Notes under the pieces: model-generated
Told to the model about the DNA's origin: nothing
The model's input: only the letters and a program-made list of their open reading frames with translations
The model's database searches: none
Position numbers and translations under genes: made by a program
In this document: positions 15,375 through 24,470 of the stretch, one piece after another
Layout: the number at the start of each line of letters is the position of its first letter
Position numbering within the stretch: position 1 is the stretch's first letter
NCBI GenBank assembly: GCA_964596985.1
Contig: CAZQWG010000011.1
Span: 1 to 56,902, forward strand
Origin: GCA-020345945 sp964596985
Lineage (GTDB): Archaea; Thermoproteota; Bathyarchaeia; RBG-16-48-13; GCA-020345945
DNA: 56,902 bases
Reading direction: 5' to 3'

Positions 15375-16460
15375 CTATTTATTCTCTAGGTCTTGAATAG
15401 GGACTACCTCTTCAGACGGAATCTTCTCGCCCCTCAGGTACTTCGCTACAGTAGCCGCCACCAGTTTAGCGCTTCTCACAGGGATCTTCTCGGATCTGCC
15501 TGCCATATGAGGGGTAATTGTGACGTTCTCAAGCTTGGTCAGCGGATTATCTGATCTCAGGGGCTCCTCCTCGAAGACGTCTATGGCTGCCCCAGCGATA
15601 TGTTTGTTCTTCAGAGTCTTTGCAAGGGCTACCTCGTCTATTATCGATCCCCGCGCAGTGTTAACGAAATAGCAGGTCGGCTTCATCATCGCGAATTCTT
15701 TCTCACCCAGCATATGAAAGGTCTCAGGGGTTTCCCTGGCGTGGACAGAGACGAAATCGGATTCCTTCAGCAAATACTCTAAATCAACCTTCACAGTACC
15801 ATACCTCGCCATTTCCGCCTTGTCAACATACGGGTCGTAGGCGATGACCTTGAGGTCGAAGCCTTTGGCTCGTTTGGCTACTTGTCTTCCGACCTGTCCA
15901 AGACCGATAATTCCTAGAGTCTTGTCTTCCATCTCAAGAAGTGCCTCGCGCCGACTTCCCCGCGAGTCCTTGATTTTGAAGAGGCTGCCATCCTTGACTG
16001 CCCCATTCGCCCTTGAGATATGTCTCATCTCGGTCAACAGCAAACCTATGGTATGATCGGCGACCGGTGGAGCATTCCTACCTACCGTACGGCAGACAGT
16101 TATCCCTTGTTCCGCAGCAGCCCTGACATCGACATTGACGGGGCCACCACGGGCACAGCAGATTAGTCTTAGACTCTTGCCCAATCGCATGACGTCTGCT
16201 GTTACGGGTGCCATATGGACTACGAGAATCTCTGTATCGCCAAGCTCACCCTTCAGTTGTTCAGGGTCTCCCCGAGCTTCACGGACCCCCTTGCAGGGTT
16301 TTGTACTCCACTGTATAGAAGTAGGGGTGTCGATACTGGATTCTATATATCGAACGTCCTGAGACCCGTATAACCCTCCGAGCGAGCCTCTCAGCTCATC
16401 TTCCCAGATCTCCCTCGTGATTTGAGTGTCTACAACCACCAGAATTCTTGTCATCCGCAT
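15375..16460 (-). CDS. D-isomer-specific 2-hydroxyacid dehydrogenase
   Basis: 361 residues. NAD-binding GLGQVGRQVAKRAKGFDLKV near residue 180, followed by AYDPY. Catalytic Arg in NTARGSIIDE, Glu in IDVFEEEP and His in ITPHMAG are all visible. This is the SerA/GyaR family (oxidation of D-2-hydroxyacids or reverse), with no C-terminal ACT domain, so it is not a full phosphoglycerate dehydrogenase. The substrate is unknown. The N-terminus carries an extra loop (residues 35-70) before the usual catalytic-domain core. Confidence 0.88.
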   Translation of the reverse strand: MRMTRILVVVDTQITREIWEDELRGSLGGLYGSQDVRYIESSIDTPTSIQWSTKPCKGVREARGDPEQLKGELGDTEILVVHMAPVTADVMRLGKSLRLICCARGGPVNVDVRAAAEQGITVCRTVGRNAPPVADHTIGLLLTEMRHISRANGAVKDGSLFKIKDSRGSRREALLEMEDKTLGIIGLGQVGRQVAKRAKGFDLKVIAYDPYVDKAEMARYGTVKVDLEYLLKESDFVSVHARETPETFHMLGEKEFAMMKPTCYFVNTARGSIIDEVALAKTLKNKHIAGAAIDVFEEEPLRSDNPLTKLENVTITPHMAGRSEKIPVRSAKLVAATVAKYLRGEKIPSEEVVPIQDLENK

Positions 16461-16548
16461 TCCATCCGAAACTCGAATGAGAGAAGAACGAAGATAAATA
16501 TTTCAGACAGCGGCTCACTCAGTTCGCGTATCAGACGGCTCGCTGTTC

Positions 16549-17694
16549 TTAGTTTTCGTCCTTGAACAACCTCGCCGTGCTTCTGAGGAGTCTCCGTATG
16601 GGTAGTTGCTGAGGGCAGATTTCTTCGCATTGACCGCATTCAGCGCACCTATCAGCCCTGTGCTCAGGGGCGATTTCCTCCCGATACTTAGTTTTAACGG
16701 AGTCGTCATGACCTCTCATATAGTATTCGTTATATAATTCGAAGTTCTCCGGGATGGCAACGCCTTCGGGGCATGGTACACAGTACCTGCAGCCAGTGCA
16801 GCCGACGAAACCTAACTCGTTGTATTTTTGACGTACACATTCGAGGAGTCTGAGCTCTTCGCGCCCCAAGATGTTTGAACCGGAACGTCCGGCGCTTTCG
16901 ACGTTCTCGATCACCTGTTGTATGGTACTCATGCCACTGAGGACAACAGAGACCTCGGGGTGATTCCAGACCCATTGCAGGGCCCATTCTGCCGGCGTTC
17001 TCTTGGTCTTGGCTCTGTCCCAGACGGCTTGGATACCGGGAGGCGGTGGAAGAGCCAACTTGCCTCCTGCTATAGGTTCCATAACCACGACGGGGACGCC
17101 CTTCGAAGCCGCATACTTCAAGCCCATAGTACCAGCCTGGTACTCGTGATCGATGTAGTTGTACTGTATTTGGCATGGAGCCCATCTCTCGTAGCTGTCT
17201 ATGATCTCCTTGAAGACGGCGAACTCGTCGTGGAAACTGAACCCGAGGTGCTTTATCTTGCCTTCATCCATCGCACTCTCAGCCCAATCGAAGACGGCCA
17301 GCTCCTTCATCTTCAGCCACCGTTCCAGTCTGAGTCCGTGGAGGAGGTAGAAGTCGATATAATCCGTTTGGAGTCTTTTCAACTGCTCTTCCAGATACAT
17401 GTCCATATCGGACTGGGAGTTGACAAGCCAGGTAGGCATCTTCGTAGCAAGCTTGACTTTGGCTCGGTATCCGTCCTTGAGCGCCTCCCCTACGAGTATC
17501 TCGCTGTTCCCCTGGTGGTAGGGGTAGGCGGTATCCACATAGTTGACTCCGTGGTCGATAGCGTATCGGATCATCCCGATAGATACCGGCATATCGATTT
17601 TACTCGAATCATTATCCAGTATGGGCATCCTCATGACGCCGAACCCTAGGGCGGAGACTTCCCAATCCAGTTTTCCGAATCTCCTGTACTTCAT
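16549..17694 (-). CDS. Aldo/keto reductase with C-terminal 4Fe-4S ferredoxin domain
   Basis: 381 residues from ATG 17694, which follows GGTGAG and gives the usual MKYRRFGKLDWEVSALGFG opening; the open frame reaches back to 17739. The tetrad is intact: Asp and Tyr in VDTAYPYHQGNSE, Lys in LATKMP, His in FYLLHGL. After the barrel come CTGCRYCVPCPEGVAIPENF and CAECGQCEEICPQQLPIRR, two cluster motifs. Such fusions are widespread in anaerobes, and electrons may come from ferredoxin instead of NADPH. Substrate unknown. Contrast with the degenerate relative at 6379. Confidence 0.9.
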   Translation of the reverse strand: MKYRRFGKLDWEVSALGFGVMRMPILDNDSSKIDMPVSIGMIRYAIDHGVNYVDTAYPYHQGNSEILVGEALKDGYRAKVKLATKMPTWLVNSQSDMDMYLEEQLKRLQTDYIDFYLLHGLRLERWLKMKELAVFDWAESAMDEGKIKHLGFSFHDEFAVFKEIIDSYERWAPCQIQYNYIDHEYQAGTMGLKYAASKGVPVVVMEPIAGGKLALPPPPGIQAVWDRAKTKRTPAEWALQWVWNHPEVSVVLSGMSTIQQVIENVESAGRSGSNILGREELRLLECVRQKYNELGFVGCTGCRYCVPCPEGVAIPENFELYNEYYMRGHDDSVKTKYREEIAPEHRADRCAECGQCEEICPQQLPIRRLLRSTARLFKDEN

Positions 17695-17752
17695 AGAACT
17701 CTCACCGGTATGACTGCGAACTCGTCTGTAGGAAGACACCGTGCCTTCGGAG

Positions 17753-17864
17753 TGGCGGGCCCGGTGGGATTCGAACCCACGATTTCCGGCTATCTCCAGC
17801 TCACTATAGAAGGCTTACGCACTTGACGAAGTTCGACGCCTTATCCAAGCTAGGCCACGGGCCC
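17753..17864 (-). tRNA. tRNA-Arg(TCT) with two introns
   Basis: Acceptor GGGCCCG/CGGGCCC, G73, encoded CCA; D arm GCCT/AGGC; T arm GTGGG-TTCGAAT-CCCAC. The anticodon stem only closes (TCGGC/GCCGG) if a 19-nt intron is removed between 29 and 30 and a 15-nt intron between 37 and 38, leaving loop CTTCTAA. The second intron forms an exact bulge-helix-bulge (CTTC with GGAG, three-base bulges). For the first, GCGT pairs with GCGT by G-C and G-U pairs. Confidence 0.88.
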
Positions 17865-18133
17865 ATCCAACGAGTCTAGAAGAGATGGCTTTAGCAAGAT
17901 AAGAATTTACTGATTGCACTATGACTCAGGGAGGGGATTATTGATAAAGGAGATGGCTGTACACGGCGTAGTTTCGTTTTAGACGTATCGAACCGGTAGA
18001 GTATACACGGATACTCTATTTCAAGTGTTAGTTAACGACGACACGTCTGACCCTGGAGGCGAGACTTATTCTCTTCGCTTACATGACGCATACCCAGAGC
18101 GATCTCTCGAATGTGGGATCGGAATGGATATTG

Positions 18134-18811
18134 TCAGAGTTGGTGGAGAGACAGGATCTGGCCTGGCGAGTATCTACGGGCTACCTCTGCGGCAAGGTCG
18201 AAGAGCATATCCCCTCTCTCGATGAGAACCGCGTCGCTAGATGAGAGTATGCCACCGAACCTCAGGGTTTCATTGTCTGCTTGTTTCGCGGTTTCCGCAT
18301 TGCCTTCTAGGTTGAATTGAGCTAGGAAAGTCCTTGTCAGGGCCGCCAACTCCCCGCTTCGGCTTACCTGCGAATCGTAGAAGAAGCGAGTCTCGGATGG
18401 CTGAATCTCCGTCAGAAGCCTCATTATTAATAGGAGGGCGTGTTCGGTGAAGGATGTGAACCTGTGTTTCCCGTAGATTCCTGAGACATCTCGGATGAAA
18501 CCGTCGTCGCATAGAATCAGCGGGTTCTTCCTTAGCATGCTCTCTACTGTTATGAGAACGTTGTATCCATCGACACTCAACCTCTTCCCGTACACAGCCT
18601 CAGGATCGACTAGCTTTGATCTGTGGGACGCAGCCGTCTCATCGTCGTAGACCGCTCTGTAGAGGACGAGTCTACTAGTTTGGTCTAGGGTGTAACGGTC
18701 TCCTGCAATCTTAACCGCATTCTCCCTCCCATATCCGCGGGACAGCAGATATCGGAAGTCGCCGATGGCGCAGTCAAGTTTGATGTTCATCACGGAAACA
18801 ATTGGGGGCAA
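18134..18811 (-). CDS. DUF434/DUF5616-family protein
   Basis: 225 residues, perhaps starting at Met8 (18790). The opening, DCAIGDFRYLLSRGYGRENAVKIAGDRYTL, followed by TSRLVLYRAVY, is the DUF434 signature, and LSVDGYNVLITVES with CDDGFIRDVSGIYGKHR is the C-terminal DUF5616 part. The domain pair is common in archaea with no known function; Asp/Asn-rich conserved motifs suggest a metal-dependent activity. Stand-alone, on the strand opposite to the glycosyltransferase that follows. Confidence 0.8.
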   Translation of the reverse strand: MPPIVSVMNIKLDCAIGDFRYLLSRGYGRENAVKIAGDRYTLDQTSRLVLYRAVYDDETAASHRSKLVDPEAVYGKRLSVDGYNVLITVESMLRKNPLILCDDGFIRDVSGIYGKHRFTSFTEHALLLIMRLLTEIQPSETRFFYDSQVSRSGELAALTRTFLAQFNLEGNAETAKQADNETLRFGGILSSSDAVLIERGDMLFDLAAEVARRYSPGQILSLHQL

Positions 18812-18908
18812 CTAAATAAAGCGCTCCCTACCCATAACAGCAATAACCAAGAGAATTGTTAAGAATCGACAGGATTAGAGCCAGCCGGGATTAGGGCAGG
18901 GAAATCTT

Positions 18909-19640
18909 TTGTCGGATAGAGTCGTCGTGGTGATACCGACCTTCAATGAGAGGGAAAACGTAGGAATCCTTATCGAGGGGATAGAGGACGTCTTCTCAAA
19001 AGGAGGAATCAACGGGAACATCCTCATTGTGGACGATAATAGCCCCGATGGTACAGCTGAAGTTGTCGAGGAACTATCCGAGGAATATGGTAACATCGAA
19101 CTCTTGAGAAGAAAACGGAAGCTGGGGCTGGGTAGCGCGTACAGGGATGGGTTCAGATTCGCTATTGGCGATATGAACGCAGACGTGGTCTTCGAGATGG
19201 ACGCAGACCTATCTCATGATCCAGTCTCCATTCCAGACTTTCTCAAGGAGTTGGAGGGGGATTGCGATGCAGTGGTGGGGTCGAGGCATGTCCCTGGCGG
19301 TGAGATCCAAGGATGGTCGATGTACCGTCATCTCGTCAGCGGCACTGCGAACACGATTACGAAGATCACCCTCGGCATAGGGGTTAGCGATGTCACAACA
19401 GGATTCAGAGCCTATAAGGCTGAGACTTTGCAGACAATCGATTATGAGTCGCTCAGTTCAGAGGGATACGGCTTCCAGATTGAGACCCTTTTCCGATGTA
19501 GTAGGCACGGGTTGATGGTTGGGGAGGTCCCGATCGTCTTTGCAGATCGAAGATCGGGATCGTCGAAGCTGGGAAGAGCACAGATGATTCAGTTCGTAGG
19601 AACGATCTTTCGACTTCTTCTGGTTCGACTATTCGGATAG
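18909..19640 (+). CDS. GT2 glycosyltransferase, dolichol-phosphate mannose synthase-like
   Basis: 243 residues, start TTG 18909. GT-A fold opening VVVIPTFNERENVGILIEGI, nucleotide-sugar DDNSPDGTAEV, metal-binding EMDADLSHDP, and GVSDVTTGFRAYK with SSEGYGFQIETLFR all match polyprenol-phosphate mannose synthases, which move mannose from GDP-mannose to a lipid carrier on the cytoplasmic face. No C-terminal membrane domain, so it is the soluble type. The membrane GT-C enzyme at 22932 could use the lipid-linked sugar. It converges with leuS (9-base gap). Confidence 0.88.
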   Translation: MSDRVVVVIPTFNERENVGILIEGIEDVFSKGGINGNILIVDDNSPDGTAEVVEELSEEYGNIELLRRKRKLGLGSAYRDGFRFAIGDMNADVVFEMDADLSHDPVSIPDFLKELEGDCDAVVGSRHVPGGEIQGWSMYRHLVSGTANTITKITLGIGVSDVTTGFRAYKAETLQTIDYESLSSEGYGFQIETLFRCSRHGLMVGEVPIVFADRRSGSSKLGRAQMIQFVGTIFRLLLVRLFG

Positions 19641-19649
19641 TAATGGTTC

Positions 19650-22571
19650 TCATTCTACGTAGATAGCTGGTCGGAAGGGGGAAGCGTGACCTGAACGAGA
19701 ATTGGGATCGTATTTGTGAGGGTCATCCTCGGAGTATACCTCAACCCTCGCCCCGAACTCCTTCTCGATAAGAGTTTTTGCGGATCTAAGAACGTCGACC
19801 TCACCTATCCTTCCTGAGGCCGCTCTGGGCTCGAGAAGTTCTGAGTCAAGTCTCTTGGCTTCTTGGATGGTTTTTCGGATGTAGGAAACAGCTTCCTTAC
19901 CTCGGGCTTTGAGAGCGGGGTCAGATAACGCGGTTCGAATTATCTTCCCAGCCTCGGTCTCTCCGGCTCGGATCGACTCTAAGATACGAAGGTAGGCAAC
20001 CCATTTCCATTCGGCGGCAACATAGCAGCAGATTCTTTCCGGTTGAATCTTGATCGCCTTCAATATGCTCTTGGTGTCCTCAAGAGTGCTCTCGATCAGA
20101 CCCTCACACAGTTCTGCCTCGCGATCTATCTTCGACGTGTCCACATGAGCCCATTCTGAGGTTGATACGTATCCTTTCTTCCCGAGCTTAGACCATATTT
20201 CCTCACAGAGATGTGGTACGAAAGGGGCGAGGAGCTTGATCCACACGTCCAAGACTGCTCTGAGCGTCTCCGATGTTTTAGGGGAGTGGGTGGAACTAAG
20301 GTTGACGTCGCCGATCCTCCTTAGATACCATTGGACATCCCGGTCGATTCCGTAGAACGCTTCCTGAATTGCATCCCTCACCTCCAGGTTTTCCATAGCA
20401 TCGGTGGTCGCCTCGATGCGGGACTGAAGTCTACTCATAAGCCACCGATCAGGCATCTCGGGTTCTGAGATATCCTTGCCTAGTTTCATCCTCACTATGC
20501 GGTTTGAAAGGTTGTACAGCTTTTCGAGTCTTGACCTCACTGATCTAGCCAAGGTTCTGCTGAAATCCGCGTCCCCTAACAGTTCGGCGGTGCCTAGTAT
20601 TGAGAGCCTTACACTGTCGGCGCCGTAGTCTCGGATAGCGTCGATAAGGGGGATTATGTTTCCGAGCGATTTCGACATCTTTTTTCCCTCCATCAGAACG
20701 CTCCCATTGACCACTATCTGTCTGGGCCAAAGTTCCTCGGGGAAGATCGCTGCGTGGTTGAAGATGAAGAATGTGAGATGGTTCGGGATCAGATCACGAC
20801 CAGAGTTTCTGCTGTCAAGCGGGTAGAAGTAGAGGAATTCATCCCGCATCGCCCTCAGCAGGTTTCCGTCGACCCCCATCCTAGGACCGATCTCGGATGG
20901 ATCGCCTTTGCCCAGAAATATATAGTCGAATACGGAGTTGTCAAAGTTGTCTACATTGAGTTTCTGTTTGTTTATGTACCTCGATATCGTGTAATAAGCC
21001 ATGTATATCACGGAGTCGGAGAGGCTTTCGATTATCCAGTCCTTCGCCCAAGGCAGCTTCGTTCCCAGACCAGATCTTCGAGCACATGCCTTCTCCCGTA
21101 GCCACCCGATGACATATTCGAACTCGGATCTCAGAACTGCAGGAGCGACATTCATTCTTGCAAGAGAGTTTCGTGCAAGACCCTTCCAATCCTCGTTCCC
21201 GTAGTCGATGAACCACTGGTTCTCGAAGAGTTTGATTACGCATTCAGACCCGCACCTGCAGAATACGGGCTTGTTGATTATCTCGTACATCGTGTCAGCC
21301 TGAGAGAGTTTGAGGAGCTTGCCCTTTACCTTGTCCTTGGCTTCCAGCACTCTCATGCCAGCGAATTCACCGGTATTCTTCTTCATCACGCCGAAATGAA
21401 ATTCCTTGCTGTACACTTCCTTGGTGGCTTCCTCTATTCGAGGATCGGTCTGAGATTTGATACCCATTCGACGGATGAGATCCCCTGCAGGGAACTCCGA
21501 GTAGCCGTCAAGTCTGATGAGGGAGATCGGTTCGACGGATTCCAGGACATCGGCTGGGATGCCGAGTTGCTGCAGAGTCTCAGGGTTCTTCTTGAGATCT
21601 TCGAGTGCGATGTAATCGTAGGGGGCATGACCCGGCACCGACATTACGACACCGGTAGCATTGTCTGGGTCTACGAAGGCTGCAGGAAGAATGGGAATGT
21701 CACCCCCGGTTAACGGGTTCTTAACATTCTTTCCAATGAACTCTGAACCCTTGACTACCCCGACTTCCTGAACCGTCCTCCCAAGATAGCGTAGCTTCTC
21801 TACGCATTCCTTGCTTATGATCCAGGTCTCTTCTCCGACCTTTGCTTTAACGTACTCCAAGTCTGGTCTCAGCCAAAGGTTCGTGACTCCAAAGGTCGTT
21901 TCGGGTCTGAGGGTTCCCGTAGGGATAACCTCGCCTTGAAGACCGAATTTTATCAGGATGAATTCCTCGATCTCAGGTTCGACATCCCCTTGGGTGTCGT
22001 GCTGCCCCACGGGATTGCCGTCGCTCGGACACCAACCGACGGGGTGGCTTCCTTGAGTAATTAGACCTTTGTCTCTCAAGACATGGAACTGCCACTCGAT
22101 GAACCTACTATACGGGGGATCGATGGTCGTGAACTCTCTACGCCAGTCTATAGAGTAACCTATCTTTTTCATGCCATGCTTGATCTCTTCACGGAAGTGG
22201 TTGGCGATCGCAAGTGGCTCCGATAACTCCTTAAGCGTCTCTTTTGGGACGTGATAGACATTCAGGAATATGTCTCTCAGTTCCTTGTCCCCTGACATGA
22301 TGCGTTTTGCCATGGCGAGGATTGGGGTGCCTGTGTAATGAAAGGCCATCGGGAAGAGGACGTTAAACCCGCGCATTCGCTTGTATCTAGCCATCACGTC
22401 GGTTAACGTATAGGTCCTTGCGTGACCGACGTGCTGCGGGGAGTTGGGATACGGATAGGCGACTGTAATGAAGTATTTCGGTTCACCTAGATCAGGGTCT
22501 GTCTCAAAGATCTTGTCTGACTCCCAAGCACGTTGCCATCTAGTTTCTATCTCGGATAGGTCAAAGGTCAA
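19650..22571 (-). CDS. leuS: Leucyl-tRNA synthetase, archaeal type
   Basis: 973 residues, full length. Class I signatures are PYPNSPQHVGHART near residue 40 (HIGH) and GKKMSKSLGN near 650 (KMSKS). The CP1 editing domain lies between, with the T-rich GTLRPETTFGVTNLW segment that binds mischarged product. The KKNTGEFAGM region and the C-terminal extension fit archaeal/eukaryotic LeuRS. Charges tRNA-Leu with leucine. No partner genes. The ATG follows a sequence with GGAGATATCC. Confidence 0.95.
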   Translation of the reverse strand: MTFDLSEIETRWQRAWESDKIFETDPDLGEPKYFITVAYPYPNSPQHVGHARTYTLTDVMARYKRMRGFNVLFPMAFHYTGTPILAMAKRIMSGDKELRDIFLNVYHVPKETLKELSEPLAIANHFREEIKHGMKKIGYSIDWRREFTTIDPPYSRFIEWQFHVLRDKGLITQGSHPVGWCPSDGNPVGQHDTQGDVEPEIEEFILIKFGLQGEVIPTGTLRPETTFGVTNLWLRPDLEYVKAKVGEETWIISKECVEKLRYLGRTVQEVGVVKGSEFIGKNVKNPLTGGDIPILPAAFVDPDNATGVVMSVPGHAPYDYIALEDLKKNPETLQQLGIPADVLESVEPISLIRLDGYSEFPAGDLIRRMGIKSQTDPRIEEATKEVYSKEFHFGVMKKNTGEFAGMRVLEAKDKVKGKLLKLSQADTMYEIINKPVFCRCGSECVIKLFENQWFIDYGNEDWKGLARNSLARMNVAPAVLRSEFEYVIGWLREKACARRSGLGTKLPWAKDWIIESLSDSVIYMAYYTISRYINKQKLNVDNFDNSVFDYIFLGKGDPSEIGPRMGVDGNLLRAMRDEFLYFYPLDSRNSGRDLIPNHLTFFIFNHAAIFPEELWPRQIVVNGSVLMEGKKMSKSLGNIIPLIDAIRDYGADSVRLSILGTAELLGDADFSRTLARSVRSRLEKLYNLSNRIVRMKLGKDISEPEMPDRWLMSRLQSRIEATTDAMENLEVRDAIQEAFYGIDRDVQWYLRRIGDVNLSSTHSPKTSETLRAVLDVWIKLLAPFVPHLCEEIWSKLGKKGYVSTSEWAHVDTSKIDREAELCEGLIESTLEDTKSILKAIKIQPERICCYVAAEWKWVAYLRILESIRAGETEAGKIIRTALSDPALKARGKEAVSYIRKTIQEAKRLDSELLEPRAASGRIGEVDVLRSAKTLIEKEFGARVEVYSEDDPHKYDPNSRSGHASPFRPAIYVE

Positions 22572-22931
22572 AATGGATATCTCCTAAGATGGGCTGTATT
22601 GTCTTCAATAGGGTCACCTGACAATAAGTCTTCGTCTGAGCAGACTCGCTTGGGATAGGGTCGGTCAATCCTTGGTCTAGAAGTGTATTGAAAAGAGAAC
22701 GCTATCCCTCACAGGACGACCTCCAATAGCTGCAATCTAACCGAGGCATTGGGAGCTTTATTAAGACTATCGATTGAACCGGTCGGTAGTCTATTCTGGA
22801 GTAGTGCGAGTACTCGTTCACGGTGCTGCGGAATACATAGATAGGGATGTTCTTTAAGAGATTCTTTGGATATCGAGCTGTAAAAAGGGTGGTTTCCTTC
22901 CATCGGACCCCTCCACGGTAGGTTTGAACTC
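22572..22931. other. Intergenic region between divergent leuS and GT-C genes
   Basis: I see no RNA gene or coding sequence; the minus-strand frames have no recognisable protein. It must carry the promoters of both flanking genes. Confidence 0.5.
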
Positions 22932-24455
22932 TTGAGCAGAAGGACATACTGGGGACTTCGATCGTTCGACATCGCACTTCTGCTATTCCTATTCGGCATC
23001 TCGATGAGTGTTAGATTGCTTGGGGCCACTGCCTCGCCCCTCCTTGAGCCTGACGAGATAACGTACGTCGAGGCGGGTAGGTTATATATTCTATCGATTG
23101 TGGAAGGAGAGCTGTTTTCCCCCTGGTGGCTCAACTTTGAGCATCCAGCTCTCGCGAAGTATTTGATTGGGGCGTCCGTACTTCTATTACCCTTGCCTAC
23201 TCACGTGGCGGCGAGAATGCCGTCGGTGTTTCTGGGCTCCTTGACCTGTATACTCACATATTTCTTGGGGAGAGAACTCTTCGGGGAAAGGGTTGGGATT
23301 ATCGGCTCGATTCTTCTAGCTTTCAACGTTCCTTCGATCGTTGGTTCTGCAGGGGCGATGCTTGAGGCCCCTTTGACCTTTTTTTCTGTTCTCTCGCTTC
23401 TCCTGTCGTATTCCTCGCGTGAGAGAGGGGAGACGAGGGCTTGGATTCTCTCCGGAGTCTCGTTTGGATTGGCCTTGGCGTGTAAGTTCTCAGCCGTCTT
23501 CCTGGTTCTGATCTGTGTCCCCTACGTTTTTTGGAGGGAGAAGGGGAGGAAGGCGGTCTTTCTGAGTCTGATCTGGCTGGTTCTGGGGGGATTGACCTTC
23601 TATGTTATACAGCCGAGATACTGGTTGGACCCTGCTGGGGCGCTATGGGAGTCTGTCGGTCTGTTCTGGAGGCGGGCACAGAGAGGGAGGTGGTACGATA
23701 CTTACTTCATGGGTGAAACGTACGATGTCGCCCCGCCCTACTATTTGATCGTGGTGATGGTCGCCAAGGCGAATCCTTTCGAGACCCTAAGCCTCCTCTG
23801 CGGGGTGTTACTCTTCTCGGCGAGCCTTGCGAAGGGGCGACGGGGCGGGAATATCGTGTTCTTGGGTCTGATGGTTCTCTCGCCTTTCGTGTATCTGGGT
23901 TCCGTACCTTTGAAACTCTCCCACTATCTGATGATGTGTATGCCGGGCGTGACGTTGCTGGCCGGCTATGGGGTGAAGAACGCCTTTAGGCAGACTATGA
24001 CGTTGAGAGAGTTCTCCTCGGCGTTTCTCTTCTCGGTTCTCTTGCTGTATTCGGCGGGGTCGGTTCTTGAGAGCTACCCAAGTCTCTTCTACTATAACCC
24101 GATCCTCGGCGCGGATAACTACACCTATTTGGTTGGACACCCGGGAGGCGGGGTACAAGACGCGGTCGGATGGATCGAACAGAACGTCCCTGAAGACGCC
24201 AGGATAGGGCTTATCGGCTTCGAACAAGAGTTTCAACAGCTGGATAGCAAGCGGAAGTACGTACGGTTTAACTATAGAGCTAGTCTTCACCACGTCAGAG
24301 ACGTCAATAGAATCAGGTATTTGGTCGTACAGTTGAATATGGCGGAGAGGATACAGAATCCCCTCTGGGAAGCGGTCGGGCAGATGGAGCCGGTTTTCAC
24401 GGCTACTCTTCGAGGTGTGCCGACTATTCAGATATACGATTTCGGACAGAGATAG
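22932..24455 (+). CDS. Membrane glycosyltransferase, GT-C (ArnT/PMT-like)
   Basis: 507 residues, start TTG 22932 (SRRTYWG follows). About 11 membrane segments. The first extracytoplasmic loop has LEPDEITYVEAGRLY, the DE pair of GT39/PMT enzymes that use polyprenol-phosphate sugars as donors, followed by WWLNFEHPALAKYLIG (EHPPL-like motif). The soluble C-terminal part (VGHPGGGVQDAVGWIEQNVPE) is typical of the family. Likely function: transfer of mannose or another sugar onto a protein or lipid outside the membrane, possibly supplied by the synthase at 18909. Acceptor unknown. Confidence 0.85.
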   Translation: MSRRTYWGLRSFDIALLLFLFGISMSVRLLGATASPLLEPDEITYVEAGRLYILSIVEGELFSPWWLNFEHPALAKYLIGASVLLLPLPTHVAARMPSVFLGSLTCILTYFLGRELFGERVGIIGSILLAFNVPSIVGSAGAMLEAPLTFFSVLSLLLSYSSRERGETRAWILSGVSFGLALACKFSAVFLVLICVPYVFWREKGRKAVFLSLIWLVLGGLTFYVIQPRYWLDPAGALWESVGLFWRRAQRGRWYDTYFMGETYDVAPPYYLIVVMVAKANPFETLSLLCGVLLFSASLAKGRRGGNIVFLGLMVLSPFVYLGSVPLKLSHYLMMCMPGVTLLAGYGVKNAFRQTMTLREFSSAFLFSVLLLYSAGSVLESYPSLFYYNPILGADNYTYLVGHPGGGVQDAVGWIEQNVPEDARIGLIGFEQEFQQLDSKRKYVRFNYRASLHHVRDVNRIRYLVVQLNMAERIQNPLWEAVGQMEPVFTATLRGVPTIQIYDFGQR

Positions 24456-24470
24456 CAGCTGCCTCCGTCA

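Noticed and set aside
16918..17649. 243-codon plus-strand frame opposite the AKR-ferredoxin gene
   Set aside because: Antisense shadow of a protein with intact catalytic residues.
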